Positions 1-8,565 of a stretch of 64,000 bases of DNA are shown here, piece after piece. The stretch covers positions 1-64,000 of the forward strand of contig NZ_ARQJ01000030.1 in NCBI RefSeq assembly GCF_000385175.1, given 5' to 3'. Source of the stretch: Salinicoccus albus DSM 19776. GTDB taxonomy: Bacteria > Bacillota > Bacilli > Staphylococcales > Salinicoccaceae. The position numbers were made by a program, and so were the translations under genes. Position 1 is the first letter of the stretch; each line of letters starts with the position of its first letter. The notes beneath the pieces were generated by a model. It made no database searches. It was given only the letters and a program-made list of their open reading frames with translations, and was not told where the DNA came from.

Positions 1-175
1 ATCGACGAGGCCGAGAAAAGGGCGAGTCTCGGGCTTGAGAAATCGACGAGGCCGAGAAAAGGGCAAGTCTCGGGATTGAGAAACCGACGAGGCCGAGAAA
101 AGGGCAAGTCTCGGGCTTGAGAAATCGACGAGACCGGGAAAAGGAGAAACCCCAGGCTTGAGAAACCGATGAAAC
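1..175. repeat. 41-bp tandem repeat, four copies plus a partial fifth
   Basis: Units begin at 1, 42, 83, 124 and 165, an exact 41-base period. Copies 1-3 differ at only a few positions; copy 4 is more diverged. Each of copies 1-3 holds a short inverted repeat (CCGAGA ... TCTCGG, about 10-base loop), so the array could fold into serial hairpins. The array touches the left window edge and may be longer. No protein-coding frame is convincing. It is intergenic and lies beyond the terminator of the reductase gene at 278-1417. Confidence 0.85.
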
Positions 176-190
176 TTTCATATGACGAAA

Positions 191-242
191 AGAAACACTT
201 CCAATATTTTTGAGCATATCACTCAAAGCTGGAAGTGTTTCT
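191..242 (-). terminator. terminator of the flavin oxidoreductase gene
   Basis: Perfect 12-bp arms (191-202 and 231-242, AGAAACACTTCC / GGAAGTGTTTCT) enclose an inner TTTGAG/CTCAAA pair. Read on the minus strand the stem is followed by TTTT, and it lies 36 bases past the stop codon of the leftward gene. Confidence 0.8.
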
Positions 243-277
243 TTGTGGAGACTAAAGTCCTGTCCATTTTTGTGAGC

Positions 278-1417
278 CTATTGTTTTTGGCTGTCTTTTC
301 TTGGTAACGGGTAGAATCCCTTATTGAGCTGCTGCCATAGCGGGTCAGGAAGTTCGTGTTTATCCGTCCTGTCTGGATCGAATGTGTTGATGATTTCATC
401 TGTTTTTCCGTCTTTGATCTTATTGATGAAATTATGGTCCAGCAGCAGCGCCCGCCCCAGCGCCAGCAGTTCGATATTTCCGGATTCGATTCCTTCGAGT
501 GCCTCGTCGGGGGTGAATATCGAGCCGATGCCGACAAGCGGCATACGGCCGTCAATCCATTTGTGCAGCAATTCGATGCGTTCAATGCCCTGATATTTTC
601 CGATACGTGTCTCAGAGTGCAGTTGTCCTAAAGAGGCGTGTAAATAATCGAGCGGATGCTCGGTTAATTTACCGAGAAATTCTTCAGTGATTTCCATGTT
701 AATTCCTGGGTTCTGCGGCTCATCGGGTGAAAAACGATAACCGATGATAAAATTCTCATCAGCATAATGTGCAGCTGTCCGAACCACTTCATCAACGATT
801 TCCATTGCGAAAAGATAGCGGTCTTCGCCCCATTGATCCGTTCGCTGGTTGAAATGCGGGGAGACGAACTGGTGGATAATATAATGGTTGGCGCCATGAA
901 TTTCAACGCCGTCAAATCCTGCTTCAATCGCCCGTCGCGTTGCTTCGCCGAAGGCTTTGATCGTTTCCTGGATTTCATCTTCGGAAATTTCGCGTGCATT
1001 ATGTGCTTCTGTTTCATCGAAACTTTGAATGGTCATCGGGCTTGGTCCCGCAGAATCTCCATTGGGTGTCAGCCGCGGCAACGCCTGGACACCGCCATGA
1101 TGAATCTGGAGTATGGCCTTCGCACCGTTTTTCTTAAGGGCATGAGCCACTCTTCTCTGACTTTCAATATCTGACTCATGGGCGATGGACGGCTGTCCGG
1201 GAAAAGATTTACCCAAGTCTGTGACATTCGTTGCTGCGGATAACGCCAGTCCGGCATCTTGCGCGCGCTTTTCCAAATATTCAACTTCTGCATCTGAAGC
1301 TGTGCCGTCATCGTTAGAAGTCACATGCGTCAAAGGGGCCAGTACAAATCTATTTCTTAATTCAGCGCCGTTCGGCAGTGGAACGGTTTCAAACAATGGT
1401 TCGTATTCCTTATCCAT
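278..1417 (-). CDS. NADH:flavin oxidoreductase, old yellow enzyme family
   Basis: FMN-dependent ene-reductase-type TIM barrel of 379 residues, the usual family length. Visible signatures are LRNRFVLAPLT near residue 20, LQIHHGG near 103-109, and GFDGVEIHGANHYIIHQF at 168-185, which carries the active-site His174 with Asn177 and His178. The longer open frame starts upstream at 1456, but the ATG at 1417 has AAGGAGG nine bases before it and is the better start. Physiological substrate is unknown; family members reduce activated C=C bonds or serve in oxidative and electrophile stress. It resembles the YqiG-like branch more than NamA, by impression only. It is monocistronic, with terminators on both sides. 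Confidence 0.88.
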   Translation of the reverse strand: MDKEYEPLFETVPLPNGAELRNRFVLAPLTHVTSNDDGTASDAEVEYLEKRAQDAGLALSAATNVTDLGKSFPGQPSIAHESDIESQRRVAHALKKNGAKAILQIHHGGVQALPRLTPNGDSAGPSPMTIQSFDETEAHNAREISEDEIQETIKAFGEATRRAIEAGFDGVEIHGANHYIIHQFVSPHFNQRTDQWGEDRYLFAMEIVDEVVRTAAHYADENFIIGYRFSPDEPQNPGINMEITEEFLGKLTEHPLDYLHASLGQLHSETRIGKYQGIERIELLHKWIDGRMPLVGIGSIFTPDEALEGIESGNIELLALGRALLLDHNFINKIKDGKTDEIINTFDPDRTDKHELPDPLWQQLNKGFYPLPRKDSQKQ

Positions 1418-1535
1418 GATAAAGGTCCTCCTTGGCTTGTCTGATTGATTCAGCAATACATACTATAACAGTCGAATTTCCCAGTTTTCAATTTTATGGC
1501 TTGTACCATACGTGAATAATATGACAGACAAAATG

Positions 1536-1574
1536 AAATTGCCGGGCTGCTCTTCACATTCAGCCCGGCAATTT
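1536..1574. terminator. terminator after the pterin dehydratase gene
   Basis: Perfect 14-bp inverted repeat (1536-1549 and 1561-1574) with an 11-base loop and A/T-rich flanks. It lies downstream of the minus-strand gene at 1600-1872 and insulates the next leftward gene. Confidence 0.8.
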
Positions 1575-1599
1575 CGGAGACTCAGTCTATTTTTTGTTA

Positions 1600-1872
1600 T
1601 CAGAACAATCGATACAGATTATCACTGGCCTTCGCCCCGGCAATGTCTTTTTCAGTCAGGTCTTTCTTGGAAAATGTCGTCCAGGACACAGTAACCGTTG
1701 TATGATCAATCTTAATCCCCGGGTGATGCTGGACACTTTCAGCGTAGACACCGACTTTTTCTACGAAATTAATGCCGTCCAGATACCTATCAAATTTAAA
1801 TTTCTTGCTGATTGTTTCACCTTCCTGTGTCCAATCTTCCAATTTTCCCAGCTGTTCTTGTATATCTGCCAT
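1600..1872 (-). CDS. 4a-hydroxytetrahydrobiopterin dehydratase (pterin-4a-carbinolamine dehydratase)
   Basis: Small 90-residue cytosolic enzyme that dehydrates 4a-hydroxytetrahydrobiopterin to quinonoid dihydrobiopterin. The family signature is present: YAESVQHHPGIKIDHTTVTV, with the two catalytic histidines at 49-50 and a third at 57. Length matches the PCD family. The ATG at 1872 has AAGGAGG eight bases upstream. No aromatic amino acid hydroxylase is nearby, so in this organism it may act on another pterin, as suggested for bacterial homologues, or as an accessory to molybdopterin or folate metabolism. It has its own terminator at 1536-1574. Confidence 0.9.
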   Translation of the reverse strand: MADIQEQLGKLEDWTQEGETISKKFKFDRYLDGINFVEKVGVYAESVQHHPGIKIDHTTVTVSWTTFSKKDLTEKDIAGAKASDNLYRLF

Positions 1873-1999
1873 TATGAAACCTCCTTACAGTTTTATATAT
1901 ATTTATTCTACCCTGTATTGACAGATGCAAATCAGTGTCACGGTATTCAATCGTTGTTATTATTAAAGGGAACAGATATTCAGAGTCAGGAGATTATAA

Positions 2000-2148
2000 A
2001 TGGAAACAGAAGTGCTTATAGAAAATGAATGGTATGAGATACCTGCTGTGCTCAATTGAACAGAAAAAGCTATGAAAACAGTGATGAATTGCTTCCCTTG
2101 ATTGCTTATATGGAGAAAAGAATACTGGAAGGTATGTCCCATCGATAA
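2000..2148 (+). pseudogene. small ORF interrupted by a frameshift
   Basis: An ATG at 2000 with AGGAG eight bases upstream opens a frame that stops at 2057-2059 after METEVLIENEWYEIPAVLN. Shifting frame at that point continues as NRKSYENSDELLPLIAYMEK and on to a stop at 2146-2148, immediately before a hairpin terminator. Good ribosome binding site, protein-like composition on both sides of the break, and a terminator at the end suggest a decayed gene of about 48 codons. I do not recognise the family. The 1873-2201 interval holds nothing else I can support. Confidence 0.4.
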
Positions 2149-2187
2149 AATCCCCCTCAAAAGCCGATCCGCTCTTGAGGGGGGATT
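2149..2187. terminator. bidirectional terminator
   Basis: Inverted repeat AATCCCCCTCAA (2149-2160) / TTGAGGGGGGATT (2175-2187). It sits just past the stop of the leftward glycerol dehydrogenase gene and just past the rightward small ORF, so it can serve both. Confidence 0.8.
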
Positions 2188-2201
2188 GATTTCAATCGTT
2201 T

Positions 2202-3299
2202 CTATTTGGTTTCCTGACTGATCTCATTAACAGCGAGAATGGCTGTGGCTACACCTTCCGGTGTGATCTTGTCATCCAGATTGGAGAAGGTGTCGCCGGG
2301 ATCTGTGGCCAGTTCGCCGACTTTCACCAGATCCTCATAACTCGTATCTTCCAGATGCATATCTTTTAGAGTGGTCGGCATGCCAATTTTTTGGTAGAAA
2401 TCAATATATTTGTGCATGGTGTCGTCTGCGGAGTTTTCGAGTACCAGCTGCACGAGTGTGCCGTAAGCCACTTTTTCACCGTGTGAAAGGTGATGGATAT
2501 CTCCGGACAGGGAGGTGAAACCATTGTGGATGGCATGGGCAGCGGCCAGGCCGCCGTTCTCGAAACCAAGCCCGGATAACAGGGTGTTCGCTTCTATCAC
2601 AGAATCGACCTGAGGGGTAACGAATCCTTTGGCTGCTGCTTTATACGCTGCCTCCCCATGGTTGAACAGTGTTTCCTCACATTTTTCAGCGATTGCGACC
2701 GATGCCAGCGTTGGCTGGCCGTCCACCATATTTTCACCTTTTCTTTTGAGTGTGGCTCTGGCTTCAACGAGTGTGGCCATGGCATCACTCATGCCGGCAG
2801 CGAAAAGTTTAAGGGGTGCGTTAACGACGATGCCGGAATCGATAAGAATCAGGTCCGGGTTTCTGTTGTAAAACCTGTATCCGGTAAATTCACCTTCATC
2901 AGAATAGATGACTGACAGCGAACTGGTCGGCGCATCCGTAGATGCTGTAGTCGGTACGATGATGGCCCTTGTCTTCAGGTTATCCGCGATGGCTTTGGCA
3001 GTATCCAGTGTCTTACCGCCGCCGACACCGATGATGATATCAACATCGTTATCCTGACCTGATGTGGTTAATCTGTCAATTTCATTTTCAGAAGCTTCGC
3101 CGTTGAATTCTTCATATACGAAATCTATGTCCGTATTTTCGAAGCTGTCCGTGACCGTTTCCCCAGTGATTGACCATACCATTTCATCGGAGATGACCAG
3201 AGGATTATGCGCCAGTTTTTCTGTTTCTTCACCCAGGCGCTTAAGCGTTCCTGTCCCTTGGATGTATCTGCCAGGTGACTGGAAAACATATTGTGCCAA
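2202..3299 (-). CDS. gldA: glycerol dehydrogenase
   Basis: NAD-dependent, metal-dependent oxidation of glycerol to dihydroxyacetone, in the iron-containing alcohol dehydrogenase superfamily. The nucleotide motif GGGKTLDTAK is at 93-102. The metal ligands expected for GldA are in place: Asp172 (GMSDAMATL), His255 (AHAIHNGF) and His273 (LSHGEKVAYG). The frame is open further upstream, but a TTG at 3299 with GGAGG eight bases before it gives MAQYVFQSPGRYIQG, matching the family's N-terminus, and 365 residues, its normal length. It is a single gene with its own terminator; no dihydroxyacetone kinase is adjacent. Confidence 0.92.
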   Translation of the reverse strand: MAQYVFQSPGRYIQGTGTLKRLGEETEKLAHNPLVISDEMVWSITGETVTDSFENTDIDFVYEEFNGEASENEIDRLTTSGQDNDVDIIIGVGGGKTLDTAKAIADNLKTRAIIVPTTASTDAPTSSLSVIYSDEGEFTGYRFYNRNPDLILIDSGIVVNAPLKLFAAGMSDAMATLVEARATLKRKGENMVDGQPTLASVAIAEKCEETLFNHGEAAYKAAAKGFVTPQVDSVIEANTLLSGLGFENGGLAAAHAIHNGFTSLSGDIHHLSHGEKVAYGTLVQLVLENSADDTMHKYIDFYQKIGMPTTLKDMHLEDTSYEDLVKVGELATDPGDTFSNLDDKITPEGVATAILAVNEISQETK

Positions 3300-3489
3300 T
3301 ATAAAAACCTCCAACGTTAAATTTCTTTCATCCATTGTCTATCCGAATTTCTGCTTTTCAAACATTACATATTGCCTGTATTCCATAAAAGGTGCGCCTC
3401 GAAGCGGGCTGAAAATGGTATGATATGAATAACGCAGACACCTTACGCTGCTGTCGATATATTTTAAACTTTAAGGCGGAGGGATACAT

Positions 3490-4260
3490 ATGAAAATAAA
3501 CTATCGATTTGCCACGGTAATTTTAGCCAGCACAGTTTTTCTCGGTGCATGCAGCAATCCGCTTGATACACTGGCTGACGATATCAATAATTTCTTTACT
3601 GATGATGCGTCTTCGTCTGAAGAACAATCGATGGAAGAAACGGAAGCGGATACAGCGGAAGAGGCAGGTACGTCGGAATCATCTGCCACTGAAACAGGCG
3701 GTGATGAAGCAGAACCTGTAGATTACAGCCCGCTGATGGGCGAGGGTGAGGAAACGACGCTGAGTGAAGGAACGCATGAAGCGGGGCAGGATATCCCGAC
3801 GGGCCGGTACGAACTTACAGCTGAAAACGGCTCTGGTAACGTAGCCATCTATGATGGAGAAGAACGTCTGCTCTTCAACGATGTGCTGAACGGAGACCCG
3901 GAGATGTCTGATTATGGCAGTGACAGGGCAGTGACTTTCCTGGATGAGGGATACAGCATTGAGATATCAAGCTTGGAAAACGTCCAGTTTACTCCGTATG
4001 AAACAACAGAAGTGACTGAACTGTTTCCCGGTCAGTGGATCGCGGGCGAAGACTTCCCCGCCGGAGTGTATGATGTGAGTCTGGAGGAGACCGAAGCATT
4101 CGGCAGTCTGGAAGTCTATGCCCACCCGGAGTATCCGAAAACCCGCCACACACTCGGCAGTGAATCATATGGCGGCATGACATCGTTCGCCACATCGTTT
4201 GAAGAAGGGGACATCGTCGAGCTGACCCGGATTCCAACCGTCACGCTGACGGAAAGATAG
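3490..4260 (+). CDS. lipoprotein with an acidic linker and two repeated C-terminal domains
   Basis: A 256-residue secreted lipoprotein. Residues 1-21 form a lipoprotein signal peptide ending in the lipobox LGAC (Cys21). A very acidic Ser/Glu/Thr-rich linker (about 40-75) follows, typical of a tether that lifts a domain through the wall. The rest contains two similar halves: HEAGQDIPTGRYELTA near 95-110 and GQWIAGEDFPAGVYDVSL near 180-197, each a small beta-rich repeat. GGAGG lies eight bases before the ATG. The repeat resembles those in uncharacterised Gram-positive surface lipoproteins. Function unknown; no neighbouring gene explains it. Confidence 0.75.
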   Translation: MKINYRFATVILASTVFLGACSNPLDTLADDINNFFTDDASSSEEQSMEETEADTAEEAGTSESSATETGGDEAEPVDYSPLMGEGEETTLSEGTHEAGQDIPTGRYELTAENGSGNVAIYDGEERLLFNDVLNGDPEMSDYGSDRAVTFLDEGYSIEISSLENVQFTPYETTEVTELFPGQWIAGEDFPAGVYDVSLEETEAFGSLEVYAHPEYPKTRHTLGSESYGGMTSFATSFEEGDIVELTRIPTVTLTER

Positions 4261-4282
4261 GGTTGTCGTCTAGCGGGTGCTG

Positions 4283-5128
4283 TTATTTACTGAGAAACGC
4301 ATGCAGCTGTTCGAACTGTGCCTGTGCATCATGCCAGCCCAGCTCGTAAAGGTCTTCCAGCCGTTTTTTGCTGCGTTCGGCACGGCCGATCTGCAGCGTT
4401 TTGCTGGGTGCCATTATGAATGTGTTGCCCTGTTTCTCCTGGTTATATAGATATTCCAGCGTTTGATTGTAATGCCTGTAACGGACGGTTAATTTTTTGT
4501 TGATCATCGGATGTTGTTTGTACTTGATGATTTTGGAAATTCGACCGGGCTTTTTAAAATAGCCTCTCGGTTTTGTCAGGATGACCACATTCTTTTCCAT
4601 CCCGTCATTCTGCGCCTTTTTGATGGGGATTGGATCTGAAATGCCGCCGTCCATCAATCTGTGGTTTTCGTATTCGACGCTGGAGGCGACAAAGGGCAGG
4701 GAACTGGATGCCCGCAGCAGTTCAGCGATGCTGTCCTGATTATCGCTCTTCTCATAGTAACGCGGTTCCCCGGTATCACAGTCCGTGGCAGTGATCAGGA
4801 ATTGCTCCGGGCTGTTGATCAGTGTATCCAGGTCAAATGGCACGAGTCTGTTCGGGATTTCATCGAATATGAAGTCCATACCGAACAGCTCACGTTTCTT
4901 TATATAATTCGACAGCGAGAGATAGCGTTTATCTTCAACAAAATCCAGATTCACTTTTCGGTTTCTGCCCGGCTGCCTGGAAAGATACGACGCACCCATG
5001 CAGGCCCCCGCAGAGACGCCGATGACATATGGGAAATATAAATCCTGGCTCATGAAATACTCCAGCACTCCAGCCGTATATAATCCGCGCATGCCGCCGC
5101 CTTCCAGTACCAATCCTGTGTCTGTCAT
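4283..5128 (-). CDS. patatin-like phospholipase, RssA/YjjU type
   Basis: Serine lipid acyl hydrolase of 281 residues. The complete patatin active site is visible: oxyanion motif GGGMRG at 10-15, nucleophile motif GVSAG with Ser39, and the dyad aspartate in DGG at 160-162. No signal peptide, so probably cytosolic or membrane-peripheral. The open frame extends to a TTG at 5143, but the ATG at 5128 has AAGGTG six bases upstream and gives the usual start MTDTGLVLEGG. Substrate unknown; close bacterial relatives act on phospholipids or lysophospholipids. Confidence 0.88.
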   Translation of the reverse strand: MTDTGLVLEGGGMRGLYTAGVLEYFMSQDLYFPYVIGVSAGACMGASYLSRQPGRNRKVNLDFVEDKRYLSLSNYIKKRELFGMDFIFDEIPNRLVPFDLDTLINSPEQFLITATDCDTGEPRYYEKSDNQDSIAELLRASSSLPFVASSVEYENHRLMDGGISDPIPIKKAQNDGMEKNVVILTKPRGYFKKPGRISKIIKYKQHPMINKKLTVRYRHYNQTLEYLYNQEKQGNTFIMAPSKTLQIGRAERSKKRLEDLYELGWHDAQAQFEQLHAFLSK

Positions 5129-5290
5129 TTTCTGCACCTTCAATTCCGTTTAAGTTTGAACTGTTCAATTAATTCACCATTTTAACAGAAGCATATGAAA
5201 TGTTTAAGCGTTACAATTGGTGATGCAACGCGAGTGCAGTGTATTTCGTATAATAAATAGTGCAATCAGGCGGATAAGGAGTGAACTGCA

Positions 5291-6721
5291 ATGGATCACC
5301 AGCAAACAGGCGGCGTCATTATTTTGTTTGGCGCGACGGGAGATCTCGCTAATAGAGAATTATTTCCTGCATTGCATCAAATCTATCGAAGGGAGTTATT
5401 ATCCGAAAATTTTGCAATCATTGGTGCGGGAACCACTCAGCTTTCTGACAAACAATTTAGAGATCAGGTTCAGAGATCAGTGAAAGATGGATATCATTTT
5501 TCGGACTTTGAACCGGAATTTTTAAACCACTGTTTCTATCAGCAGATGGATAATACGAAAAGGGGTGACTATGATCAACTGCTTGGGAAGATAAATGAGG
5601 TGAAAGATGCGATAGCGGTCGATTCTAATTATGTTTATTACTATTCAATCTCACCAAGTCTATTCGGCGTCACGACATCCAACCTGGAAACCGCCGGAGT
5701 GACTGGTTTGGCAGGGAACCATCGTGTCTTAGTTGAAAAACCATTTGGTAATGATTCTAAATCCGCCACTGATTATTACCAATTACTGACCGATGTTTTC
5801 AATGAAGAAGTTTATTTTATCGATCATTTTAATGCGATGGAATATGTGCAGAATATTTTAACCGCAAGATACACGAACCCAGTCATCGAGAAAATGATTC
5901 ATAAAGACCATGTTGAAAACATACAAATTTCTTTGCCTGAACATTTATCAGTGGGGGACCGCGGCGCTTTCTATGACGAAAATGGCGCCTTGCTGGATAT
6001 GTTCCAAAACCACCTATTACAAATGTTAACCATGATCGCTATGGAGCTGCCTGAAACATTAGATGCTGAAAGTATTCATTATAAAAAATTTGAAGTGCTT
6101 GAGAGTATTCCAGCGTTCACCGGAGACAAAGCGCTTGAAAATATTGTTCGCGGTCAATACATCGAGGATCCTGAAGGACAGTTTGCAAATTACCGGGACG
6201 AGCCGGGGGTCAGGAAAAATAGTTTGACGGAGACTTACGTGGCTTTGGAATTATCAGTCAATCTGCCTCATTTAAGCGGTGTGCCGATTTATATGCGCAC
6301 AGGGAAAGCGTTGATTGAGAATCACTATGCCGTGGATGTTGTGTTCAAAGGCGGCAATCGCTTAACGTTTTATATTGAACCGGGAGCGGGTATGCAATTT
6401 GTGTTGAATCAAAAGAATACTGAAAAGGACGCCGCAAGTATCGAAACAGCACTGGGACCAGACATGGAAAGCATGGATAGGACATACACCTCCGAACCTT
6501 ATGAGAATGTGTTTTATGGCGGGTTAAGCGGAGATAAAACACACTTTGTCACCTTTGATCAGATCAGAGAAGAGTGGCGGATTACAGACAGTATCGTCAG
6601 CGCATGGGAGAAATCATCAGATTCATATCTCTCAAATTATACAGCGAACACATTCGGACCCGGTGAAGCGGATGACTTACTTGAGAAAAATGGCCATCAA
6701 TGGATCAAGCGGCCGACTTAG
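5291..6721 (+). CDS. zwf: divergent glucose-6-phosphate 1-dehydrogenase
   Basis: NADP-linked oxidation of glucose 6-phosphate, entry to the oxidative pentose-phosphate pathway. The Rossmann motif GATGDLA is at 14-20, EKPFG at 149-153, and the catalytic-base region QNH gives His241. The C-terminal MRTGKAL motif is kept. The diagnostic DHYLGKE signature, however, reads DHFNAME (178-184): Asp178 and His179 remain, but the phosphate-contacting lysine is Met183. Length (476) is normal. Codon use is A+T-richer than the preceding genes. It may be a paralogue with relaxed or altered substrate, so the zwf name is tentative. Start chosen at the ATG preceded by AAGGAGTG. Confidence 0.75.
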   Translation: MDHQQTGGVIILFGATGDLANRELFPALHQIYRRELLSENFAIIGAGTTQLSDKQFRDQVQRSVKDGYHFSDFEPEFLNHCFYQQMDNTKRGDYDQLLGKINEVKDAIAVDSNYVYYYSISPSLFGVTTSNLETAGVTGLAGNHRVLVEKPFGNDSKSATDYYQLLTDVFNEEVYFIDHFNAMEYVQNILTARYTNPVIEKMIHKDHVENIQISLPEHLSVGDRGAFYDENGALLDMFQNHLLQMLTMIAMELPETLDAESIHYKKFEVLESIPAFTGDKALENIVRGQYIEDPEGQFANYRDEPGVRKNSLTETYVALELSVNLPHLSGVPIYMRTGKALIENHYAVDVVFKGGNRLTFYIEPGAGMQFVLNQKNTEKDAASIETALGPDMESMDRTYTSEPYENVFYGGLSGDKTHFVTFDQIREEWRITDSIVSAWEKSSDSYLSNYTANTFGPGEADDLLEKNGHQWIKRPT

Positions 6722-6739
6722 TCACACAAGTAAAAATAA

Positions 6740-6761
6740 CTCAGCTGGATAACCAGCTGAG
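6740..6761. terminator. short hairpin after the dehydrogenase gene
   Basis: Perfect 9-bp arms CTCAGCTGG/CCAGCTGAG with a four-base loop, 19 bases after the stop codon. There is no T-run, so it is a weak terminator or an mRNA 3' stabiliser. Confidence 0.5.
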
Positions 6762-6915
6762 GTGTCTGTATCAAGCATGAGAATTCAAACTTTCTCTGTT
6801 CGATGACACATTTATCTATAGTATAATGGAATCAACTTCCAATAATGCAAAATAGTACTCATTTGCGGATTTTGTGTAGAGCAGAATCATTATAATATTT
6901 GTAAGAGGTGGACGT

Positions 6916-8565
6916 ATGGAAGGTTTAGAAGTTAAAAATCTCCCTTTTAATAAAAAGAATATCGATCAGATCAAAGGGATGGATTATAATAACTTTCCAA
7001 TAGTATATATATTACATAATGCAGGAAAAAGAAATGCGTATATCGGCCAGTCGGTTCAGATGAAAAACAGGATGAAATCTCACTTGAAGGACCCTGCAAA
7101 GACAGGGTTGGACAGGATGCTCATTATCGGGCATGAAATGTTCAACCAATCGGCTACATATAATATTGAGACAAATCTCATCAATTATTTCATCGCAGAT
7201 AATAAATATAAACTTAAGAATATCAGTCAGACTACTCAATCGATGTCCCATAATTATTACAATAAATATAGATATGATAATGAAATTTTTCATGAATTAT
7301 GGGAAAAATTGAGAGCTGATGATTTGGCGGACAGCTCCATTGAACACTTGCAGAATAAAGATGTGTTCAAGTTATCTCCTTATAAAGAACTTTCAGAATC
7401 CCAAATAGAATTGAAAGAAGAGATGATAAAATTTTGCGAGACGCATATCAACACAGATGAAAGGGCTGTTTTCATAGTTAAAGGAGATGCCGGGACTGGC
7501 AAAAGTGTAGTGCTCAGTTCCACCTTTAATGCGATACAGGATCTGTCGAAGGAAACCGGTTCTTCATTAGATCGCACTGATAATTATCTATTGGTAAACC
7601 ATAACGAAATGATTAAGACATATGAATCCATTTCAGAAAGTCTTCCCAATCTCAAAAAGAAAAATTTTAAAAAGCCGACCACCTTCATTAATCAAATGGA
7701 TAAACAGGAAAAAGTTGCTGATATCACATTAGTGGATGAGGCGCATTTATTATTATCCAGACCGGATAAATACAATGATTATTCAGGTGACAATCAACTG
7801 AGGGATATCAGTTTACGCAGCAAGGTAACAATTGTTGTATTTGATGAAAAGCAATTTCTGAAACTGAAAAGTCACTGGTCAGACAGTATGTTGGAAGAGA
7901 TGACCACAGGCGCTGTCACTGAAACTTTTGAACTGACTGATCAGTTCAGGATTCAGGCAGACGAGCAAATCGTTGATTGGATTGACGCATTCATAGATAA
8001 GGAAGTAAAACCGATACCGAAGACAACACAGAATTATGAATTGAAAATATTTGACCACGCATCAGATATGTATGAAGCGATCAGGAGAAAAAATGAAGAT
8101 CATAAGTTATCAAGAGTAGTGGCTACTTTTGACTATGAACATAAGAAAAATGGGGAAGCGTATTACGTCGAAGAACCAGGGTTCAAAGGCATTTGGAATA
8201 AAACAGATTACAAAGAAACATGGGCGGAGCATCCGGAAACAATCCGGGAAGTAGGCTCTATATATACAATCCAGGGGTTTGACCTCAATTATGTGGGGGT
8301 GATTCTAGGCCCCTCAGTCTCTTATGACGAAGAAAAACAGGAACTCAAGATATTACCCAAATACTATCAGGATACAGAAGCATTCAGAACATCAAGAGAA
8401 GAAAAAGTTGAGTATAATGTAGAGGATAAACAGGAACAGATTATACTTAACTCTCTAAACGTACTGATGAAGCGCGGCGTTAAAGGACTTTATATTTACG
8501 CCAGTGATGAAAAACTCAAAAAAGTACTAAACGAAAAATACCTGGAGGGATGCCAAAATGGATGA
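6916..8565 (+). CDS. GIY-YIG nuclease fused to a DUF2075 (Schlafen group 3-like) helicase
   Basis: A 549-residue two-domain protein. Residues about 28-100 are a GIY-YIG endonuclease: VYIL (30-33), AYIG (41-44), Arg52 and the metal-binding Glu85. Residues about 165-545 are a P-loop helicase-like DUF2075 domain: Walker A GDAGTGKS (190-197), Walker B LVDEAH (272-277), DEKQ (310-313), DQFR (342-345), and the late motif SIYTIQGFDLNYVG. All catalytic residues of both domains look intact. The gene overlaps the next ORF by eight bases, so the two are translationally coupled. A nuclease plus NTP-driven helicase with a nucleotide pyrophosphohydrolase partner fits an anti-phage or nucleic-acid surveillance role; this is inference. 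Composition is A+T-rich, consistent with transfer. Confidence 0.85.
   Translation: MEGLEVKNLPFNKKNIDQIKGMDYNNFPIVYILHNAGKRNAYIGQSVQMKNRMKSHLKDPAKTGLDRMLIIGHEMFNQSATYNIETNLINYFIADNKYKLKNISQTTQSMSHNYYNKYRYDNEIFHELWEKLRADDLADSSIEHLQNKDVFKLSPYKELSESQIELKEEMIKFCETHINTDERAVFIVKGDAGTGKSVVLSSTFNAIQDLSKETGSSLDRTDNYLLVNHNEMIKTYESISESLPNLKKKNFKKPTTFINQMDKQEKVADITLVDEAHLLLSRPDKYNDYSGDNQLRDISLRSKVTIVVFDEKQFLKLKSHWSDSMLEEMTTGAVTETFELTDQFRIQADEQIVDWIDAFIDKEVKPIPKTTQNYELKIFDHASDMYEAIRRKNEDHKLSRVVATFDYEHKKNGEAYYVEEPGFKGIWNKTDYKETWAEHPETIREVGSIYTIQGFDLNYVGVILGPSVSYDEEKQELKILPKYYQDTEAFRTSREEKVEYNVEDKQEQIILNSLNVLMKRGVKGLYIYASDEKLKKVLNEKYLEGCQNG

Noticed and set aside
1-175. CRISPR array
   Set aside because: The repeats are contiguous with no unique spacers between them, and no cas genes are in the window.
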